The notes: generated from the letters alone by a model not told the origin. 18,557 nucleotides of DNA from Clostridia bacterium (GCA_012520135.1 JAAYOX010000284.1:1-18557), one strand, 5' to 3'. Numbered from the stretch's first letter, positions 7,107 to 14,155 are shown. Program-made: numbers and translations.

Positions 7107-7295
7107 GTGGCCAAGAAGTTAAAAATTACTTTAAAACGCAGTCTGATTGGCAGACCCGAAGTTCAACGCCGTACTGCCAAGTCCCTGGGCCTAAATAAGC
7201 TCAATGCCAGCGTTATTCAAAACGGTACCCCGGATATTTGGGGTAAGATCAAAAAACTTGAGCATTTACTGGCCGTTGAAGAAATTGAGGCCTAA
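7107..7295 (+). CDS. rpmD: 50S ribosomal protein L30
   Basis: L30 (uL30) is a small large-subunit protein. The 62-residue product from the GTG at 7107 carries K-I-T-L-K-R-S-L-I-G-R, followed by R-T-A-K-S-L-G-L-N-K-L-N-A, the family core. GGAGGG is about 7 nt upstream and starts only 4 nt after the rpsE stop begins, so the genes are 11 nt apart. Gene order rpsE-rpmD-rplO supports the call. Confidence 0.97.
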   Translation: MAKKLKITLKRSLIGRPEVQRRTAKSLGLNKLNASVIQNGTPDIWGKIKKLEHLLAVEEIEA

Positions 7296-7308
7296 GGAGG
7301 TGTAGTCA

Positions 7309-7749
7309 GTGAAACTCCACGAGTTAAAACCAAAAGCAGGATCCCGTACCAGAGCCCGCCGGGTGGGCAGGGGAATGAGTTCCGGTTCCGGTAAGACTTC
7401 CGGTCGGGGACATAAGGGACAGAAATCCCGTTCCGGCGGCGGCGTACGATTAGGGTTCGAAGGTGGTCAAATGCCCTTATACAGGCGACTACCGAAAAGA
7501 GGTTTTACCAATATCTTTAAGAAAGAAATTGTGGCTGTCAACGTGGATACCCTCAATCGTTTTGAGGAAGGCACGGAAGTCACACCCGACTTGTTGGTGG
7601 AAAGCGGAGTCATCAAAGGAATTAAAGACGGTGTCAAAGTATTAGGCAACGGTAGTTTGGAAAAATCTTTGACTGTAAAGGCACATAGCTTCAGCCAGCA
7701 GGCTCGGGAGAAAATTGAAGCTGCCGGCGGAAGGGCAGAGGTGATTTAA
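7309..7749 (+). CDS. rplO: 50S ribosomal protein L15
   Basis: L15 (uL15) is a late assembly protein of the large subunit. The 146-residue product starts at GTG 7309 (K-L-H-E-L-K-P-K-A-G-S), after AAGGAGGTG. The glycine- and arginine-rich N-terminal extension (G-R-G-M-S-S-G-S-G-K-T-S-G-R-G-H-K-G-Q) and the signature region G-F-E-G-G-Q-M-P-L-Y-R-R-L-P-K-R-G-F are diagnostic. The stop is separated from the secY ATG by a single base, so SecY synthesis is probably coupled to L15. Confidence 0.98.
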   Translation: MKLHELKPKAGSRTRARRVGRGMSSGSGKTSGRGHKGQKSRSGGGVRLGFEGGQMPLYRRLPKRGFTNIFKKEIVAVNVDTLNRFEEGTEVTPDLLVESGVIKGIKDGVKVLGNGSLEKSLTVKAHSFSQQAREKIEAAGGRAEVI

Positions 7750-7750
7750 G

Positions 7751-9004
7751 ATGCTGGAAACCTTATCAAGCGCTTTGAAGCTGCCTGATCTAAGGAGAAA
7801 GATCACCTTTACGCTGATGATGTTCCTGATTTTCAGGTTGGGAGCACACGTGCCGGTACCTTTTGTTAATCCTGATATTTTGGCGGAAATGATGCAGCAT
7901 AACATTTTTGGATTTTTTGATATCATTTCCGGCGGTGCCTTTAAGAGTTTTACCGTTTTTGCCATGGGTATTATGCCCTATATTAACGCTTCAATCATTA
8001 TGCAGCTGTTAACGGTAGTTATTCCCCAGTTGGAGCGCCTGGCTAAAGAGGGCGAGGAAGGCAGAAAGAAAATTGTCCAGTATACCAGATATGGTACCGT
8101 TATTTTAGGTGCTATTCAGGCTATCGGTATGACTTTCTATCTTCGTTCAGCATTAATTAACCCAGGTTTCCTGACTTATGCGGTTATCGTCATTACCCTG
8201 ACCGCCGGTACTGCTTTTTTGATGTGGCTGGGAGAATTAATTACGGAAAAAGGCATCGGCAACGGTATTTCGCTCATCATTTTTGCAGGTATTGTCTCCC
8301 GCTTGCCTATGGGTACCTATAATATTTTCCAAGAGGTAAGAGCAGGAGAAGTGAGCATTTTTAGCGTACTTGCCTTCGGGGTAATCGCTATTCTGGTTAT
8401 AGCCGGTGTAGTAGCCATTCAGGAAGGGCAACGTCGAATTCCTGTTCAGTATGCTAAAAGAGTTGTGGGAAGAAGGGTCTATGGCGGTCAAAGTACCCAT
8501 ATTCCCTTAAAAGTGAACCAGGCAGGGGTTATTCCCGTTATTTTTGCCATGTCTATTCTGATGTTTCCCACGACCATTGCTACTTGGTTTCCGGAAAACG
8601 GTATTGCACAGTTTGTAATGAGACATTTTAATTTTAACGCACCCCTATATATGGTATTTTATGCGCTGCTGATTATCTTTTTCACTTACTTCTATACGGC
8701 AGTTACTTTCAACCCTGCCGATGTGGCTGATAACATTAAGAAATACGGCGGTTTTATCCCCGGTATCCGGCCGGGACGGCCCACGGCAGACTATATCGAA
8801 AGAGTGCTCAGCCGGATCACTTTGGCCGGAGCAATCTTTCTGGCAGCGATTGCACTGCTTCCAAACTTCATCATGTCATTGACGGGACTCAATATCCAAT
8901 TTGGAGGCACCAGTTTGTTGATTGTTGTCGGTGTTGCTTTAGAAACCATGAAGCAGATGGAATCCCATTTATTGATGCGGCATTATGAAGGATTTATGAA
9001 GTAG
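7751..9004 (+). CDS. secY: Preprotein translocase subunit SecY
   Basis: SecY is the channel-forming subunit of the SecYEG translocon in the cytoplasmic membrane. At 417 residues it is slightly short but within the Firmicutes range. The pattern of ten hydrophobic segments is clear. Motifs include the N-terminal K-L-P-D-L-R-R-K-I, M-P-Y-I-N-A-S-I-I-M-Q-L in TM2, G-I-G-N-G-I-S-L-I-I-F-A, and the cytosolic loop I-P-V-Q-Y-A-K-R followed by H-I-P-L-K-V-N. The C5 loop K-K-Y-G-G-F-I-P-G-I-R-P-G holds the arginine known to matter for SecA function. The ribosome binding site lies in the end of rplO. Confidence 0.98.
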   Translation: MLETLSSALKLPDLRRKITFTLMMFLIFRLGAHVPVPFVNPDILAEMMQHNIFGFFDIISGGAFKSFTVFAMGIMPYINASIIMQLLTVVIPQLERLAKEGEEGRKKIVQYTRYGTVILGAIQAIGMTFYLRSALINPGFLTYAVIVITLTAGTAFLMWLGELITEKGIGNGISLIIFAGIVSRLPMGTYNIFQEVRAGEVSIFSVLAFGVIAILVIAGVVAIQEGQRRIPVQYAKRVVGRRVYGGQSTHIPLKVNQAGVIPVIFAMSILMFPTTIATWFPENGIAQFVMRHFNFNAPLYMVFYALLIIFFTYFYTAVTFNPADVADNIKKYGGFIPGIRPGRPTADYIERVLSRITLAGAIFLAAIALLPNFIMSLTGLNIQFGGTSLLIVVGVALETMKQMESHLLMRHYEGFMK

Positions 9005-9075
9005 CAAAGACACGGCTTGGTTTCAGTAGTAGTTGTACTTTACCGGTAACTGATTTTAAGAAGGAGGCATTTTTG

Positions 9076-9729
9076 ATGAACCTTTTAATTATGGGACCTC
9101 CCGGTGCTGGGAAAGGAACTCAGGCCGAGACTTTGACGGCAAAGCTTGATATTCCCCACATTTCCACGGGAGATATGTTCAGAAAGGCGATTAGCGAGGG
9201 AACTGAATTGGGGAAAAAAGCCAAGGAATATATGGATGCCGGCCAATTGGTACCTGACGAAGTGACTATTGGGATAGTCAAAGAACGCCTGTCGGAAGAA
9301 GATTGCCGTAAGGGCTTTCTATTAGACGGGTTTCCGAGAACAGTTCCTCAAGCGGAAGCCTTAGAGGGGATCCTCCGGGAATTGGGCATGGAGTTAGACG
9401 CTGTTCTCAATGTGGCAGTCCCTGACGAGAAACTGGTAGCCCGCTTGACCGGTCGGCGCATTTGCCGCCAGTGCGGTGCCAGCTATCATGTTCTCTACAA
9501 TGCTCCGAAACAGGAAGGAATATGCGATGCCTGTCAAGGAGAATTGTACCAAAGAAGTGACGACAGCGAAGAAACAGCAACCAATCGCCTCAGTGTTTAT
9601 CATCAGAACACTGCTCCCTTAATTGATTTTTATGCCAAGCGGGGACTTCTCAAAGAAATTGACGGAGACCGTCCCATCCCCGAAGTCCTGGTTGCCATTG
9701 GTCAGGCTTTGGGAAGAGATTGGGCATGA
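9076..9729 (+). CDS. adk: Adenylate kinase, zinc-lid type
   Basis: Adenylate kinase interconverts ATP + AMP and 2 ADP in the cytosol. The 217-residue product starts at ATG 9076, immediately after an alternative TTG (9073). AAGGAGG at 9061-9067 is 8 nt upstream. The P-loop G-P-P-G-A-G-K-G-T is at residues 7-15, the AMP-binding H-I-S-T-G-D-M-F at 28-35 and D-G-F-P-R-T at 84-89. The LID domain has four cysteines (C130, C133, C150, C153), the zinc-binding type found in Gram-positives. A 71-nt gap from secY holds no clear terminator or promoter. The end overlaps map (ATGA). Confidence 0.98.
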   Translation: MNLLIMGPPGAGKGTQAETLTAKLDIPHISTGDMFRKAISEGTELGKKAKEYMDAGQLVPDEVTIGIVKERLSEEDCRKGFLLDGFPRTVPQAEALEGILRELGMELDAVLNVAVPDEKLVARLTGRRICRQCGASYHVLYNAPKQEGICDACQGELYQRSDDSEETATNRLSVYHQNTAPLIDFYAKRGLLKEIDGDRPIPEVLVAIGQALGRDWA

Positions 9730-10472
9730 TTTGTCTCAAATCAGAACGAGAGTTAAGCTTTATGCGTCAAGCCGGTCAATTGACCGCCAAGGTGCTGAAG
9801 GCAATGGAGGAAGCTGTTAAACCGGGAATCACCACAGGGGAACTGGATGCTATTGCCGAAGACCTGATCGTTAGAAATGGTGGCACTCCTTCTTTTAAAG
9901 GTTATAACGGTTTTCCTGCTAGTATCTGTACCTCTGTTAATAACGAGGTGGTACATGGCATTCCGGGTTTAAGGAAGCTGGTAGCGGGAGATATTATTAG
10001 TATTGATGTTGGTGTGGAGATAAATGGATATCATGGTGATGCGGCCGTAACCCTGCCTGTAGGGGAGCCTGATGAAGATATTTTAAATCTGTTGACTGTA
10101 ACGAAAGAAGCCTTAATGTTAGCTATTCAGCAGGCTGTTGTCGGTAATCGTTTGAGCGACATCTCCCATGCGGTGGAGAAACATGTAGAAGAATTCGGAT
10201 ATTCCGTAGTCAAGGATTATGTTGGACACGGTATCGGAAGGCAGTTGCATGAAGAACCCCAAGTGCCTAATTTCGGACCGCCCGGCAGAGGGCCTCGCCT
10301 TAAAGCCGGTATGACGTTAGCAATTGAACCGATGGTTAACATGGGTACTTACCGGGTAAGGACCCTTCAGGATGACTGGACCGTGGTTACTCTTGACGGA
10401 AAGCCTTCTGCTCATTTTGAGCATACGGTGGCCATTACGGACCGTGGCCCGGAAATCTTAACCAGGTTGTAA
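9726..10472 (+). CDS. map: Methionine aminopeptidase, type I
   Basis: MetAP removes the initiator methionine from nascent proteins. The 248-residue product starts at ATG 9726, overlapping the adk stop in ATGA. An in-frame TTG at 9720 would give two more residues and is less likely. All five metal ligands are visible: D94, D105, H168, E201 and E232, with substrate histidine H77 in V-V-H-G-I-P. There is no N-terminal zinc-finger extension. Without a strong Shine-Dalgarno (only GGGAAGAG-like purines), it probably depends on coupling to adk. Confidence 0.98.
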   Translation: MICLKSERELSFMRQAGQLTAKVLKAMEEAVKPGITTGELDAIAEDLIVRNGGTPSFKGYNGFPASICTSVNNEVVHGIPGLRKLVAGDIISIDVGVEINGYHGDAAVTLPVGEPDEDILNLLTVTKEALMLAIQQAVVGNRLSDISHAVEKHVEEFGYSVVKDYVGHGIGRQLHEEPQVPNFGPPGRGPRLKAGMTLAIEPMVNMGTYRVRTLQDDWTVVTLDGKPSAHFEHTVAITDRGPEILTRL

Positions 10473-10487
10473 ACCGGGAGGTGCAAT

Positions 10488-10802
10488 ATGGTGGAATTGG
10501 AACCCGGACAACTGGTGCTGTCAACGGCAGGAAGGGATCAAGGCAGAGCGTTTTTGGTGTTAGGGTTTGAAGAAACTCATCATGGAACCTTTGTTTATGT
10601 AGCCGATGGAAAATACCGTAAGGTTCATCGTCCAAAACGAAAGAACATCAAACATCTAAAAGCTACTAAGCTTAAAGAACAGGAGATCAGTAACCGGCTT
10701 AAAACGGGAAGCGCTGTATCCAATGCTGAGCTTAAAAAAGCAGTTGCCGGTTTACTAGCCATCTATCAGGAGAACTCTGAAGCCGGAGAAGGAGGTAGAT
10801 AG
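10488..10802 (+). CDS. KOW-domain RNA-binding protein (L14e-like)
   Basis: This small basic protein (104 residues) resembles the KOW-domain RNA-binding family found between map and infA in many Firmicutes. What is visible: an N-terminal KOW-like motif (E-P-G-Q-L-V-L-S-T-A-G-R-D-Q-G-R-A-F-L-V-L), then F-V-Y-V-A-D-G and the basic block Y-R-K-V-H-R-P-K-R-K-N-I-K-H-L. A charged helical C-terminus of about 40 residues follows. The core resembles archaeal/eukaryotic L14e/L27e-type proteins. Its exact role is unknown; ribosome or rRNA binding is inferred from the domain and location. GGGAGGTG precedes the ATG, and infA starts 3 nt after the stop. Confidence 0.88.
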   Translation: MVELEPGQLVLSTAGRDQGRAFLVLGFEETHHGTFVYVADGKYRKVHRPKRKNIKHLKATKLKEQEISNRLKTGSAVSNAELKKAVAGLLAIYQENSEAGEGGR

Positions 10803-10805
10803 TTG

Positions 10806-11024
10806 GTGGCTAAAGACGACTTAATTGAATTTCAAGGCAGAGTAATTGAGCCTTTACCAAACGCCATGTTTAGGGTAGAATTAGAAAATGGTCATAAAGT
10901 ACTGGCCCATGTTTCAGGTAAGATACGGATGAATTTTATTCGAATCCTGCCCGGTGACCGGGTTACGGTAGAATTATCGCCATATGATCTTACCCGAGGG
11001 CGGATTGTATATCGTTATAAGTAA
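10806..11024 (+). CDS. infA: Translation initiation factor IF-1
   Basis: IF-1 occupies the 30S A site during initiation. From the GTG at 10806 the product is the canonical 72 residues (M-A-K-D-D-L-I-E-F). A TTG one codon upstream (10803) would add a single residue and has slightly better spacing from GGAGG (10791-10795), so the start is uncertain by one codon. The OB-fold pattern is complete: L-P-N-A-M-F-R-V-E-L-E-N-G-H, L-A-H-V-S-G-K-I-R-M-N-F-I-R-I-L-P-G-D and S-P-Y-D-L-T-R-G-R-I-V-Y-R-Y-K. Confidence 0.97.
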   Translation: MAKDDLIEFQGRVIEPLPNAMFRVELENGHKVLAHVSGKIRMNFIRILPGDRVTVELSPYDLTRGRIVYRYK

Positions 11025-11063
11025 GGCTTGTGGCAGACCACTCATGGTGAAGGAGTGTTAATT

Positions 11064-11177
11064 ATGAAGGTGAAGCCATCAGTAAAGCCGATCTGCGAAA
11101 AGTGCAAGATCATTAGGCGGAAAGGCAAAGTAATGGTGATTTGTGAAAATCCGAAACACAAACAAAAACAAGGTTAA
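11064..11177 (+). CDS. rpmJ: 50S ribosomal protein L36, zinc form
   Basis: This 37-codon gene starts M-K-V-K-P-S-V-K-P-I-C-E-K-C and ends in K-H-K-Q-K-Q-G, the typical bL36 sequence. The zinc ligands C11, C14, C27 and H32 are all present, so this is the zinc-binding (C+) form. GAAGGAG at about 11050-11055 is 8-9 nt upstream. L36 is the smallest large-subunit protein and binds 23S rRNA late in assembly. Position infA-rpmJ-rpsM is canonical. The following 156-nt gap is the longest in the ribosomal part of the window. Confidence 0.97.
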   Translation: MKVKPSVKPICEKCKIIRRKGKVMVICENPKHKQKQG

Positions 11178-11333
11178 TTGTTGACTGTTCCCGGCAGTAG
11201 CGGCTGCCGGTGATCATCGGACTACCGGGAACAGCAATTACCGGAACTACTCAGAGTTGACTTTTAGCCGGTCAAAACCGTGAGCTTGAGTCGTTCCACC
11301 TGGATTTCAGTCTGAATATGGAGGTGTAACTTA
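11178..11333 (+). promoter_or_regulatory. Candidate structured leader upstream of rpsM
   Basis: This 156-nt untranslated stretch has a perfect 10-bp inverted repeat, CTGTTCCCGG (11185-11194) and CCGGGAACAG (11225-11234). A second repeat, CCGGCAG (11191-11197) with CTGCCGG (11204-11210), shares bases with the left arm of the first. The two stems are therefore mutually exclusive. No T-run follows either, so this is not a simple terminator. A shorter TTGAC/GTCAA repeat lies at 11257-11261/11271-11275. rpsD is in the downstream operon, so an S4-responsive leader is a reasonable but unproven idea. No convincing sigma-A promoter was found here. Confidence 0.5.
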
Positions 11334-11705
11334 ATGGCAAGGATTTCCGGAGTAGATTTACCCCGGGACAAACGTGTTGAGATAGCCCTGACCTATATTT
11401 TTGGCATTGGCCGGTCCACTGCTCAAGAGATATTGGCCAAGGCCAATATCAACCCTGATACTCGGGTGCGGGATCTCACCGAAGAGGAAACCAGCAAGCT
11501 CAGAGAGATTATAGACAAGGAATATACTGTTGAAGGGGATTTGAGAAGAGACGTATCCCTGAATATTAAAAGGCTGATGGAGATCGGTTCTTATCGTGGT
11601 CTGAGACATCGCCGCGGCCTGCCTGTCAGAGGGCAGAGGACTAAAACTAACGCCCGTACCCGTAAGGGACCCAAGAGAACTGTGGGCGTAAAACGTAAAA
11701 AGTAA
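11334..11705 (+). CDS. rpsM: 30S ribosomal protein S13
   Basis: S13 (uS13) sits at the top of the 30S head, contacting L5 and P-site tRNA. The 123-residue product begins A-R-I-S-G-V-D-L-P. It carries Y-I-F-G-I-G-R-S-T-A, L-R-R-D-V-S-L-N-I-K-R-L and the signature R-G-L-R-H-R-R-G-L-P-V-R-G-Q-R-T-K-T-N-A-R-T-R-K-G. The Shine-Dalgarno GGAGGTG is at 11320-11326. It is the first gene of the alpha operon, after the structured leader. Confidence 0.98.
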   Translation: MARISGVDLPRDKRVEIALTYIFGIGRSTAQEILAKANINPDTRVRDLTEEETSKLREIIDKEYTVEGDLRRDVSLNIKRLMEIGSYRGLRHRRGLPVRGQRTKTNARTRKGPKRTVGVKRKK

Positions 11706-11722
11706 GGAAAGGGGGAGCTTAA

Positions 11723-12112
11723 ATGGCTAGAAGGCCTACACGGACAAGAAGACGTGACCGGAAAAATGTGGAATATGGCGTTGCCCATGTTAAGTCCACT
11801 TTTAATAACACCATCATTACCATTACTGACAAAGCCGGCAATGCAATTTCCTGGTCCAGTGCCGGTAACTGCGGATTTAAAGGTTCGAGAAAGAGTACAC
11901 CTTTTGCTGCCCAAATGGCAGCGGAAGTAGCAGCAAAGGCTGCCATGGAGCATGGGATGAAAGAAGTAGAATGCTACGTTAAAGGACCGGGGGCCGGTCG
12001 TGAAGCAGCTATTCGTTCACTGCAGGCTGCTGGGTTAGAGGTAAGTATGATTAAAGACGTTACCCCCATTCCCCATAACGGATGCAGACCGCCAAAACGG
12101 AGAAGAGTATAA
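11723..12112 (+). CDS. rpsK: 30S ribosomal protein S11
   Basis: S11 (uS11) shapes the 30S platform and the Shine-Dalgarno/anti-Shine-Dalgarno cleft. It has 129 residues. Visible motifs are H-V-K-S-T-F-N-N-T-I-I-T-I-T-D, W-S-S-A-G, G-S-R-K-S-T-P-F-A-A-Q, V-K-G-P-G-A-G-R-E-A-A-I-R and the C-terminal T-P-I-P-H-N-G-C-R-P-P-K-R-R-R-V. GAAAGGGGGAG precedes the ATG, with 17 nt separating it from rpsM. Confidence 0.98.
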   Translation: MARRPTRTRRRDRKNVEYGVAHVKSTFNNTIITITDKAGNAISWSSAGNCGFKGSRKSTPFAAQMAAEVAAKAAMEHGMKEVECYVKGPGAGREAAIRSLQAAGLEVSMIKDVTPIPHNGCRPPKRRRV

Positions 12113-12127
12113 GGAGGTGCACGGATT

Positions 12128-12754
12128 TTGGCAAGATATACGGAAGCAGTATGTCGTCTCTGCCGCCGCGAAGGCGTAAAATTATATCTTAAAGGAGATC
12201 GGTGCTACTCCGACAAGTGTGCCGTGGATCGTAAGAGTTACGCTCCCGGTCAGCACGGCCAGAGTAGAAAAAAGGTCTCCGAATACGGGCTGCAGCTTCG
12301 TGAGAAGCAAAAAGCCAGAAGGATTTATGGAGTGCTGGAAAAACAGTTCCGTAATTATTTTAAGAAAGCGGAACGACAAAAAGGTATTACCGGTGAAAAC
12401 CTATTGAGATTTCTGGAAAGAAGATTAGATAACGTAGTTTATCGTTTGGGCTACGCCAGCTCCAGAATTGAAGCCAGACAACTGGTCAGACATGGCCATT
12501 TTACCGTGAACGGCAAAAGGGTTAATATTCCCTCTTACCTGGTAGAGGTGGGAGATGTAATTAAAGTTGCCGAAAAGAGTGCCAAATCTCCCAAGTTTAA
12601 GGAATTGGCTGAGGCGGCTGCTCATAGAACACCACCTGCCTGGCTGGAAAGTAATGTAGCCGGATTAGAAGGTCGGGTGCTGGCCTTTCCTTCCCGTGAG
12701 GAGATTGACACAGGCATTGAAGAGCATCTTATCGTGGAATTGTACTCCAAGTAA
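12128..12754 (+). CDS. rpsD: 30S ribosomal protein S4, zinc (C+) form
   Basis: S4 (uS4) nucleates 16S 5'-domain assembly and is a translational regulator in E. coli and Bacillus. The 208-residue protein starts at TTG 12128, after AAGGAGGTG (about 12111-12119). The N-terminal zinc site has four cysteines, C9, C12, C26 and C31. The S4 RNA-binding domain includes L-D-N-V-V-Y-R-L-G-Y-A-S-S-R-I-E-A-R-Q-L-V-R-H-G-H. In Bacillus subtilis rpsD is monocistronic and away from this cluster; here it lies between rpsK and rpoA, as in E. coli and many Clostridia. Confidence 0.98.
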   Translation: MARYTEAVCRLCRREGVKLYLKGDRCYSDKCAVDRKSYAPGQHGQSRKKVSEYGLQLREKQKARRIYGVLEKQFRNYFKKAERQKGITGENLLRFLERRLDNVVYRLGYASSRIEARQLVRHGHFTVNGKRVNIPSYLVEVGDVIKVAEKSAKSPKFKELAEAAAHRTPPAWLESNVAGLEGRVLAFPSREEIDTGIEEHLIVELYSK

Positions 12755-12787
12755 CCTAGGAAGGAAAGCTATCGAAGGAGGGTAAGA

Positions 12788-13735
12788 ATGTTAGAGATTG
12801 AAAAACCTAGAATAGAATGTGTTGAGCGGAGTGACGACAACCGTTATGGTAAATTCGTAGTTGAACCCTTGGAAAGGGGCTATGGTATCACACTAGGCAA
12901 TTCCCTCCGGAGGATTCTGCTTTCTTCTCTGCCTGGTGCAGCAATTACTTCCGTAAAAATTGACGGTGTCTTGCACGAGTTTTCCACGATACCTGGTGTT
13001 TTGGAGGATACTACCGATATAGTTCTCAACTTAAAGAGTTTAGCCGTCAAGCTTCACACCGATGAGTCCAAGGTAATTCGTATTGATGCCGAGGGGGAAG
13101 GGGAAGTGACTGCCGCAGATATTATTTGTGATGCGGAAGTAGAAATTCTCAATCCGGATTTGAAAATTGCTACTCTTGATCGGGATGGAAAACTGAGGGC
13201 TGAACTGGTAGTGGAGAAAGGTCGGGGCTATCGTCCGGCGGACAAAAACAAGAAGGATGAACACATCATCGGCGTCATTCCCATAGATTCGTTGTTTACT
13301 CCGGTACTTAAAGTGAATTACGCTATTGAGGATACCCGGGTTGGACAGGATATGGATTATGACCGTCTTACTTTGGAAGTTTGGACTGATGGCAGTATTG
13401 CCCCTGATGAGGCGATTAGTTCTTCCGCAAAGATCCTAAATGATCACTTGAAACTCTTCATGGGCTTGACTGAGAAAATCAGTGATGAAGTCACCATGGT
13501 GGAGAAGGAAGAAGAGAAGAAAGACAAAATCCTGGAGATGACCATCGAGGAATTGGATCTTTCCGTGCGTTCCTACAATTGTCTCAAGCGAGCAGGCATC
13601 AATACGGTAGAAGAACTGATTCAGCGGACAGAAGAAGACATGATGAAAGTGCGTAATTTGGGGAAAAAATCTTTGGAAGAAGTAGTCACCAAGTTAGGGG
13701 AATTGAACTTATCTTTGCGTAAGTCCGATGAGTAA
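12788..13735 (+). CDS. rpoA: RNA polymerase alpha subunit
   Basis: RpoA dimerises to scaffold RNA polymerase and contacts promoter DNA and activators through its C-terminal domain. The 315-residue length is typical. The N-terminal domain shows E-R-G-Y-G-I-T-L-G-N-S-L-R-R-I-L-L-S-S (about residues 29-47). A charged linker (E-K-E-E-E-K-K-D-K) precedes the C-terminal domain at about residues 250-315. That domain carries L-S-V-R-S-Y-N-C-L-K, with R261 equivalent to E. coli R265, and V-R-N-L-G-K-K-S. GAAGGAGGG is 6-8 nt before the ATG. Confidence 0.99.
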   Translation: MLEIEKPRIECVERSDDNRYGKFVVEPLERGYGITLGNSLRRILLSSLPGAAITSVKIDGVLHEFSTIPGVLEDTTDIVLNLKSLAVKLHTDESKVIRIDAEGEGEVTAADIICDAEVEILNPDLKIATLDRDGKLRAELVVEKGRGYRPADKNKKDEHIIGVIPIDSLFTPVLKVNYAIEDTRVGQDMDYDRLTLEVWTDGSIAPDEAISSSAKILNDHLKLFMGLTEKISDEVTMVEKEEEKKDKILEMTIEELDLSVRSYNCLKRAGINTVEELIQRTEEDMMKVRNLGKKSLEEVVTKLGELNLSLRKSDE

Positions 13736-13750
13736 AGGAGGTTGAGTGAC

Positions 13751-14089
13751 ATGGCCTATCGTAAACTGGGCATGAAATCCGCGCACCGGAAGGCAATGCT
13801 CAGAAACATGGTCACTTCCTTTTTAAAAGAAGAGCGAATTGAAACCACGGAGCCTCGGGCTAAGGAACTGAAGCGAGTGGCCGATAAGATTATCACCCTG
13901 GGGAAAAAGGGAGATCTTCACGCCCGCCGGCAAGCCTTAGCTTACCTGAGGGAAGAAGATGTAGTAACCAAGTTATTTGCAGAAATTGCTCCTCGTTATG
14001 CCGAACGTCAGGGCGGCTATACCCGGATTATAAAAAAAGGCTATCGGCGTGGCGATGCTGCAGAGATTGTGCTGGTAGAATTGGTTTAG
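13751..14089 (+). CDS. rplQ: 50S ribosomal protein L17
   Basis: L17 (bL17) lies near the tunnel exit. I use the ATG at 13751 (112 residues, M-A-Y-R-K-L-G), which is 9 nt after AGGAGG (13736-13741). An in-frame TTG at 13742 immediately follows that site and would leave no spacing. Motifs are H-R-K-A-M-L-R-N-M, E-R-I-E-T-T-E-P-R-A-K-E-L, G-D-L-H-A-R-R-Q-A and R-Q-G-G-Y-T-R-I. It is the last ribosomal gene of the alpha operon. Its stop codon region forms one arm of an inverted repeat with the downstream hairpin. Confidence 0.98.
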   Translation: MAYRKLGMKSAHRKAMLRNMVTSFLKEERIETTEPRAKELKRVADKIITLGKKGDLHARRQALAYLREEDVVTKLFAEIAPRYAERQGGYTRIIKKGYRRGDAAEIVLVELV

Positions 14090-14124
14090 CCAGGGATAAA
14101 GCAGAGTCAGGAGGTGCGGCAGAG

Positions 14125-14155
14125 CATGCCGGTATTTCCTGGCTTATGTTTTTTT
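14125..14155 (+). terminator. Probable intrinsic terminator or attenuator after rplQ
   Basis: A short stem GCCGG (14128-14132) with CTGGC (14139-14143), including one G-U pair, closes a 6-nt loop. It can be extended by CAT (14125-14127) with ATG (14146-14148) across a 2-nt bulge. Seven consecutive T residues (14149-14155) follow directly. The stem is only moderately stable, so termination may be partial. The same right arm can pair instead with AGCCAGG at 14088-14094. Confidence 0.5.

Noticed and set aside
9005..9075. Promoter or terminator in the secY-adk gap
   Set aside because: No hairpin with a T-run and no paired -35/-10 hexamers could be seen; it is probably read-through.
11257..11285. 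TTGACT as a -35 box for an rpsM promoter
   Set aside because: No acceptable -10 hexamer occurs 15-19 nt downstream (TGAGCT-like only). The same holds for TTGACT at 11181.
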